A stretch of 64,000 nt of DNA from Haemophilus sp. C1 (GTDB lineage Bacteria; Pseudomonadota; Gammaproteobacteria; Enterobacterales; Pasteurellaceae): positions 54,089-118,088 of the forward strand of contig NZ_LDVZ01000004.1 of NCBI RefSeq assembly GCF_001276515.1, read 5' to 3'. The notes under the pieces were generated by a model. It was not told the origin of the DNA, did not search any database, and was given only the letters and a program-made list of their open reading frames with translations. Below, one piece after another: positions 58,759 through 64,000 of this stretch; position 1 is the stretch's first letter; each line of letters opens with the position of its first letter. The translations under genes were made by a program, and so were the position numbers.

Positions 58759-60873
58759 TTGGAACTGTTTGCGGATTTAGATCGAATTATTCAAGGGTAT
58801 TTGCCCGCAGATAAAATTGAACTCATCAAGCGTGCGTTTGTGATTGCAAGAGATGCGCACGAAGGACAATTTCGCTCCAGCGGCGAACCTTACATTACCC
58901 ATCCTGTGGCGGTAGCCTCTATTATTGCTCAACTTCACTTAGATCACGAAGCAGTAATGGCTGCGCTTTTGCACGATGTTATCGAAGATACACCTTATAC
59001 GGAAGAACAACTGAAAGAAGAGTTTGGTGCTAGTGTGGCTGAAATTGTGGACGGTGTATCAAAACTCGATAAGTTGAAATTTCGTACTCGCCAAGAAGCA
59101 CAAGTCGAGAATTTTCGCAAAATGATTTTGGCGATGACGCGTGATATTCGCGTTGTGTTAATCAAGCTTGCTGACCGCACGCATAATATGCGCACGCTAG
59201 GTTCGTTACGACCAGATAAACGTCGCCGTATTGCGAAAGAAACCCTTGAAATCTATTGTCCGCTTGCTCATCGTTTAGGTATTGAGCATATTAAAAATGA
59301 ATTAGAAGACTTATCTTTTCAAGCAATGCATCCACACCGTTATGAGGTATTGAAAAAACTCATTGATGTGGCGCGGAGTAATCGACAAGATTTAATCGAA
59401 CGTATTTCACAAGAGATTAAAGTGCGGTTAGAAAACGCAGGCATTTTTGCCCGAGTGTGGGGACGTGAAAAACACCTTTACAAGATCTATCAAAAAATGC
59501 GCATAAAGGATCAAGAATTCCACTCTATCATGGATATTTATGCGTTTCGTGTGATTGTAAAAAATGTTGATGATTGTTATCGCGTTTTGGGGCAAATGCA
59601 TAATCTTTATAAGCCACGTCCTGGCCGAGTTAAGGATTATATTGCGGTACCTAAAGCAAATGGCTATCAGTCTTTGCAAACTTCAATGATTGGTCCGAAA
59701 GGAGTTCCCGTAGAAGTTCATATCCATACAGAGGATATGGAACAAGTCGCAGAAATGGGTATCACGGCCCATTGGGTTTATAAAGAAAATGGTAAAAACG
59801 ATAGTACAACCGCACAAATTCGCGCACAACGCTGGCTGCAAAGTTTGGTCGAAATTCAACAAAGTGTAGGTAATTCGTTTGAGTTTATTGAGAATGTAAA
59901 ATCAGAGTTTTTCCCGAAAGAAATTTATGTTTTTACGCCAAAAGGTCGAATTGTTGAATTGCCAATGGGCGCAACGGCAGTAGATTTCGCTTATGCTGTG
60001 CATTCAGATGTGGGAAATACTTGTGTTGGTGTGACTGTTGAGCATAAACCTTATCCGCTTTCGCAAGCCCTTGAATCTGGTCAAACGGTCAATATCATCA
60101 CCGATCCAAATGCGCATCCTGAAGCCGCCTGGTTAAATTTCGTGGTAACTGCGCGTGCGAAAACACGGATTCGCCATTATCTCAAACAGCGTTGTGAAGA
60201 GGATGCGGTGAAATTAGGCGAAGTTGAGCTTAATGCAGCATTACAACCACATAATTTAGGTGATTTTTCTATTCAACAAATTAGAACTGTATTAGATGCT
60301 TTAGCACTTTCTTCTTTAGATGAATTATTACGAGAAATTGGTTTAGGCAATCAGTCTGCCTCTATCATTGCACATCAATTTGTGGGCGTGCCATTAGAAT
60401 CTGCTAATACTCAGAATTTTGAATTTGAATCAAAAATACTCACTATTGCACCAATGCAAGTTGGTAAAACACAATTTGCTCAATGTTGCCATCCAATCCC
60501 TGGTGATCCTATTGTAGGATGTTGTACAGGAAAAAATACAGTTGTGGTTCACCATCAACATTGTGCAAGTTTGAAAAATGCTTGTCGCCAATCGTTGGCT
60601 AAATGGGATAACGTTCAAAGTGCGGTGAATTTTGAGGCAGAATTACAAATAGAAATATTGAATGAGCAGAATGCCTTGCTTAGTTTAATGACCGCAATTT
60701 CTGCGAGCGAAAGCAGTCTTCAAAATATTTGGACGGAAGAATTAGAGAACAATTTATTGCTTGTGATTTTGCAGGTTTGTGTAAAAGATATCAAACACCT
60801 TGCCAATATCGTTCATCGCATTAAAGGCATCACTGGTGTAGTGAATATCAAACGCAATATTAATGAGCTATGA
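58759..60873 (+). CDS. spoT: Bifunctional ppGpp hydrolase/synthetase SpoT
   Basis: Controls stringent-response ppGpp. The product has 704 residues. The start is TTG at 58759: family homology begins at MELFADLDRIIQGYLP and no ATG or GTG lies nearer. HD hydrolase with HPVAVASIIAQL and LLHDVIEDTPY, synthetase with GRVKDYIAVPKANGYQSLQT, TGS domain (KEIYVFTPKGRIVELP), zinc-finger-like and ACT domains. The TTG start implies restrained translation. The stop overlaps recG (ATGA). Confidence 0.95.
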   Translation: MELFADLDRIIQGYLPADKIELIKRAFVIARDAHEGQFRSSGEPYITHPVAVASIIAQLHLDHEAVMAALLHDVIEDTPYTEEQLKEEFGASVAEIVDGVSKLDKLKFRTRQEAQVENFRKMILAMTRDIRVVLIKLADRTHNMRTLGSLRPDKRRRIAKETLEIYCPLAHRLGIEHIKNELEDLSFQAMHPHRYEVLKKLIDVARSNRQDLIERISQEIKVRLENAGIFARVWGREKHLYKIYQKMRIKDQEFHSIMDIYAFRVIVKNVDDCYRVLGQMHNLYKPRPGRVKDYIAVPKANGYQSLQTSMIGPKGVPVEVHIHTEDMEQVAEMGITAHWVYKENGKNDSTTAQIRAQRWLQSLVEIQQSVGNSFEFIENVKSEFFPKEIYVFTPKGRIVELPMGATAVDFAYAVHSDVGNTCVGVTVEHKPYPLSQALESGQTVNIITDPNAHPEAAWLNFVVTARAKTRIRHYLKQRCEEDAVKLGEVELNAALQPHNLGDFSIQQIRTVLDALALSSLDELLREIGLGNQSASIIAHQFVGVPLESANTQNFEFESKILTIAPMQVGKTQFAQCCHPIPGDPIVGCCTGKNTVVVHHQHCASLKNACRQSLAKWDNVQSAVNFEAELQIEILNEQNALLSLMTAISASESSLQNIWTEELENNLLLVILQVCVKDIKHLANIVHRIKGITGVVNIKRNINEL

Positions 60874-62951
60874 GCCTTGAACTTCTCGATGCCGTACCTT
60901 TGACCAGCCTCTCTGGTGTTGGCGCGGCCATTTCTAATAAACTGGCTAAAATCGGCATTCATAATCTGCAAGATTTACTCTTTCATTTACCTATTCGCTA
61001 TGAAGATCGTACGCGAATTACGCCAATCGCTAATCTTCGTTCCGAACAATATTTTACCATTGAAGGAATTGTCCAAACCAGTGAGGTTGCTTTTGGCCGT
61101 CGCCCGATTTTATCGGTTAGTTTGTCAGACGGCACATCGAAAATTATGTTACGTTTTTTCAATTTTAATGCGGGGATGCGTAATAGTTTTCAAGTAGGAG
61201 TGCGAGTAAAGGCTTTTGGCGAAGTGAAACGTGGGCGTCACATGCCAGAAATTCATCATCCAGAATATCAAATTGTGCGAGATAATGCGCCCATAGTATT
61301 GGAAGAAACGCTAACGCCGATTTATTCCACGACGGAAGGGCTAAAACAAAATTCATTACGAAAATTAACGGATCAGGCTTTGGCATTACTCGACAAAGTT
61401 AAGATTGCAGAAATTTTGCCTAATGAATTTAATCCACATCAATATAGCTTAAAAGAAGCATTGCGATTATTGCATCGCCCTCCACCAGATATTTCATTAG
61501 AAATGTTAGAGCAAGGTAAGCATCCTGCACAACAGCGCTTAATCTTTGAAGAGCTGCTGGCACATAATTTAGCTATGCAAAAAGTGCGGTTAGGAACGCA
61601 GCAATTCTCTGCCTTACCGCTACATTATCAAACAGATTTGAAACAGCGATTTTTAGCCACCTTGCCATTTCAACCAACTAATGCGCAAAAGCGAGTAGTG
61701 TCGGATATAGAACAAGATCTTATCAAAGATTATCCGATGATGCGCTTAGTGCAAGGGGATGTCGGCTCGGGAAAAACATTGGTTGCTGCACTGGCTGCTT
61801 TAACTGCAATTGATAACGGCAAACAAGTCGCCTTAATGGCACCAACAGAAATACTAGCAGAACAGCATGCGAATAATTTCCGACGTTGGTTTGAGCCTTT
61901 CGGTATTGAAGTTGGTTGGTTAGCTGGTAAAGTAAAAGGAAAATCAAGACAAGCAGAGCTTGAAAAAATTAAAACTGGTGCGGTGCAAATGGTGGTGGGG
62001 ACGCATGCTTTATTCCAAGAAGAAGTAGAGTTTTCCGACTTAGCATTAGTGATTATTGATGAACAACACCGTTTTGGTGTGCATCAACGATTAATGTTGC
62101 GTGAAAAGGGCGAAAAAGCAGGATTTTATCCTCATCAGTTAATTATGACGGCAACGCCGATTCCAAGAACGTTGGCAATGACCGTCTATGCAGATTTGGA
62201 TACATCAATTATTGATGAATTGCCTCCAGGCCGTACGCCGATAACAACCGTAGTGGTTTCTGAAGAACGTCGCGCTGAAATTGTGATGCGTGTAAAAAAC
62301 GCTTGTGTTAATGAAAAACGCCAAGCCTATTGGGTGTGTACGTTAATTGATGAATCAGAGGTTTTAGAAGCTCAAGCAGCTGAAGCGATTTGGGAAGATC
62401 TAACTAAGGCATTACCTATGTTAAATATTGGGTTAGTGCACGGGCGGATGAAACCACAAGAAAAACAAGATGTCATGATGCGTTTTAAAAATGCAGAATT
62501 GGATTTATTGGTGGCGACGACAGTAATCGAAGTGGGTGTTGATGTGCCGAATGCTAGTTTGATGATTATCGAAAATGCAGAGCGTTTAGGTTTATCGCAA
62601 CTTCATCAGTTACGAGGGCGTGTCGGTCGAGGCAGTACAGCTTCTTTTTGTGTACTAATGTATAAACCTCCGCTAAGTAAAGTTTCGCAAAAACGCTTGC
62701 AAGTGCTACGAGATAGCCAAGATGGTTTTGTTATTTCTGAAAAAGACTTAGAAATTCGCGGGCCTGGCGAAGTGCTTGGAACTAAACAAACAGGCATCGA
62801 TGAATTGCGAGTAGCAAATTTAATGCGAGATAGAAAAATGATACCAACGGTGCAATTTTATGCGAAATCACTTATCCAAAAATACCCAGATATAGCAGAA
62901 AGTCTGATTCGTCGTTGGTTAAATAATAAAGAGATTTACTCGAACGCTTAA
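60870..62951 (+). CDS. recG: ATP-dependent DNA helicase RecG
   Basis: Branch-migration helicase for replication restart and recombination. 693 residues with an N-terminal wedge (OB) domain, then helicase motifs GDVGSGKTLVAALA, IIDEQHRFGV, MTATPIPRTLAMTVY and QLRGRVGRGSTASFC. Start overlaps the spoT stop by four bases. Uptake signal at 61582 and another directly after the stop (62952). Confidence 0.97.
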   Translation: MSLELLDAVPLTSLSGVGAAISNKLAKIGIHNLQDLLFHLPIRYEDRTRITPIANLRSEQYFTIEGIVQTSEVAFGRRPILSVSLSDGTSKIMLRFFNFNAGMRNSFQVGVRVKAFGEVKRGRHMPEIHHPEYQIVRDNAPIVLEETLTPIYSTTEGLKQNSLRKLTDQALALLDKVKIAEILPNEFNPHQYSLKEALRLLHRPPPDISLEMLEQGKHPAQQRLIFEELLAHNLAMQKVRLGTQQFSALPLHYQTDLKQRFLATLPFQPTNAQKRVVSDIEQDLIKDYPMMRLVQGDVGSGKTLVAALAALTAIDNGKQVALMAPTEILAEQHANNFRRWFEPFGIEVGWLAGKVKGKSRQAELEKIKTGAVQMVVGTHALFQEEVEFSDLALVIIDEQHRFGVHQRLMLREKGEKAGFYPHQLIMTATPIPRTLAMTVYADLDTSIIDELPPGRTPITTVVVSEERRAEIVMRVKNACVNEKRQAYWVCTLIDESEVLEAQAAEAIWEDLTKALPMLNIGLVHGRMKPQEKQDVMMRFKNAELDLLVATTVIEVGVDVPNASLMIIENAERLGLSQLHQLRGRVGRGSTASFCVLMYKPPLSKVSQKRLQVLRDSQDGFVISEKDLEIRGPGEVLGTKQTGIDELRVANLMRDRKMIPTVQFYAKSLIQKYPDIAESLIRRWLNNKEIYSNA

Positions 62952-62980
62952 AAGTGCGGTTAATTTTCAAAGAGTTTTAA

Positions 62981-63790
62981 ATGGATAAAAAAGAAAAACG
63001 CCCAACTGTACTCTTTTTTGATTCTGGAGTGGGTGGGTTTAGCGTATATCGTGAAGCTAAAAAATTATTACCAAATTGGCATTATCTCTATTGTTTTGAT
63101 AATGCTGGCTTCCCTTATTCAGAACGTGAAGAAGAAAGTATCATTCATCGAACTTTAAGAATTTGCCAACTTATTAATCAACGTTATCCATTAGATGCAA
63201 TCGTGATAGCTTGCAATACAGCGAGTACTGTTGTGCTTCCGCCTTTGCGAGCTGCTTTTGATATTCCTATCATTGGGACTGTACCTGCTATTAAACCTGC
63301 ATCAGAAATGACAAAGACAAAACATATTGGTTTATTGGCAACAAAAGGGACTATAAAGCGTCATTATATTGATGATTTAATTAATAAATTTGCGCAAGAT
63401 TGTGTGGTTGAGAGATTGGGAAGCACAAAATTAGTCGAAATTGCGGAGCAAAAAATTCGTGGTCATTCCATTGATCTAATTAGCTTAAAAAATGAATTAT
63501 CTCCGTGGGCAAATATGGCAGATTTGGATACATTAGTGTTAGGCTGCACCCATTTCCCATTAATCAAAGATGAAATTCAGTTGTGCTTGCCACAAGTTAA
63601 ATATTTTATGGATCCGAGTGTAGCAATAGCTAAACGGATCAAATATTTACTTGATGATAAAAATCTACAAGCACAAAATGAAAAATATAATCAAATGTTT
63701 TGCACCGCACATTTTCCCGAAGAAGCCCAATTCAAAAAATCTTTACATCTATGGGGATTTGAATCTTTAGATGTAATAAAAATAGACTAA
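62981..63790 (+). CDS. murI: Glutamate racemase
   Basis: Supplies D-glutamate for peptidoglycan. The product has 269 residues. Catalytic cysteines in [11 protein letters not shown] and [10 protein letters not shown]-terminal [12 protein letters not shown]. Stands immediately upstream of an rRNA operon, as murI does beside rrnB in E. coli. Confidence 0.97.
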   Translation: MDKKEKRPTVLFFDSGVGGFSVYREAKKLLPNWHYLYCFDNAGFPYSEREEESIIHRTLRICQLINQRYPLDAIVIACNTASTVVLPPLRAAFDIPIIGTVPAIKPASEMTKTKHIGLLATKGTIKRHYIDDLINKFAQDCVVERLGSTKLVEIAEQKIRGHSIDLISLKNELSPWANMADLDTLVLGCTHFPLIKDEIQLCLPQVKYFMDPSVAIAKRIKYLLDDKNLQAQNEKYNQMFCTAHFPEEAQFKKSLHLWGFESLDVIKID

Positions 63791-63867
63791 AATCGATGTC
63801 AAATAGACCTTTTTGTATTAACTTTATCCAAAAGATCATTTTTTTAAATATTTTTACAAAAAAGTAC

Positions 63868-63895
63868 TTGCAAGGGTTTTCAAAATCCCTATAAT
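63868..63895 (+). promoter_or_regulatory. rRNA operon promoter
   Basis: TTGCAA (63868-63873), a 16-base spacer, perfect TATAAT (63890-63895), then a GC-rich discriminator GCACCGC typical of stringently controlled promoters. The AT-rich stretch before it (TTTTTTAAATATTTTTAC) can serve as an UP element. Confidence 0.85.
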
Positions 63896-63904
63896 GCACC
63901 GCAC

Positions 63905-63970
63905 ACAACGACGCACTGTTGTGAAGTATTTAAGTTTACAAGTGCGTCGTTGTTTTTTGCTCTTTAACAA
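63905..63970 (+). promoter_or_regulatory. rRNA leader: boxB-like hairpin and boxA antitermination site
   Basis: A perfect 13-bp stem ACAACGACGCACT / AGTGCGTCGTTGT (63905-63953) is followed by T6 and the boxA TGCTCTTTAACAA (63958-63970). A boxC-like GTGTGGGCAC comes next. NusA, NusB, NusE and NusG assemble on such elements. The 16S gene should begin soon after the window end. Confidence 0.9.
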
Positions 63971-64000
63971 TATATCAGACAATCTGTGTGGGCACTTGTT

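Overview
The window is chromosomal DNA of Haemophilus influenzae or a very close relative. It is AT-rich and packed with the 9-base Haemophilus DNA uptake signal (AAGTGCGGT or its complement), of which I read about 54 exact copies. Many gene products match H. influenzae proteins I recognise, including outer-membrane protein P5, HitABC, the periplasmic ATP-dependent DNA ligase and the ArtPIQM-GmhA block. From memory, most gene order from ftsZ to uvrD follows the HI1143-HI1188 series of strain Rd. The right third joins blocks that lie elsewhere in Rd (HI0131, HI0104-HI0095, HI0004-HI0001, HI1743-HI1739), which suggests rearrangement near rRNA operons. I saw no prophage, insertion sequence, CRISPR array or simple-repeat phase-variation tract.

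Layout. 1-3089 (+): end of the division/envelope cluster (ftsZ, lpxC), then pheA. 3129-6920 (-): darP, then lptC-lptA-lptB-ptsN-rapZ, an LPS transport and regulatory operon that lacks rpoN, hpf and npr. 7009-9115 (+): pmbA/tldE, a probable Fur-controlled small RNA, hpt. 9172-19888: mostly minus-strand housekeeping genes (nrdG, cydDC, trxB, a cysteine-less thioredoxin-like chaperone, hemH, a hotdog thioesterase, a ydiJ-like oxidase), interrupted by the + strand 4.5S RNA gene ffs. 20271-24669: ompP5, grxD, hisC, serC, tmaR. 24709-28134: pabC-pabB diverging from pabA, then metK. 28135-28832: no ordinary gene, but a tandem duplication carrying two tiny hydrophobic-peptide genes with the layout of an Ibs/Sib-type toxin-antitoxin locus. 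28833-34686: sprT, a small beta-barrel protein, artPIQM, gmhA and the competence-linked DNA ligase.

34715-40878 (-): dppBCDF and uvrD. 41002-42198 (+): a TPP riboswitch in front of an orphan AfuA-like periplasmic binding protein. 42320-46467 (+): htpG, a Spx/ArsC-like protein, dapE and an M15 peptidase. 46502-50224 (-): hitABC iron uptake with a Fur box and two strong intercistronic hairpins. 50391-51935 (-): a methyltransferase. 52070-54422 (+): phoL, ybeY and a HAD phosphatase. 54459-57480 (-): fadD and gapA. 57731-63790 (+): gmk, rpoZ, spoT, recG, murI. The window ends in the promoter and antitermination leader of an rRNA operon.

The most notable observations are the tandem Ibs-like loci at 28213-28685, a PtsN whose phosphorylatable histidine is replaced by lysine, an FtsZ without the canonical C-terminal peptide, the candidate iron-regulated sRNA at 8430-8527, and the thiamine riboswitch controlling a transporter-less binding protein.
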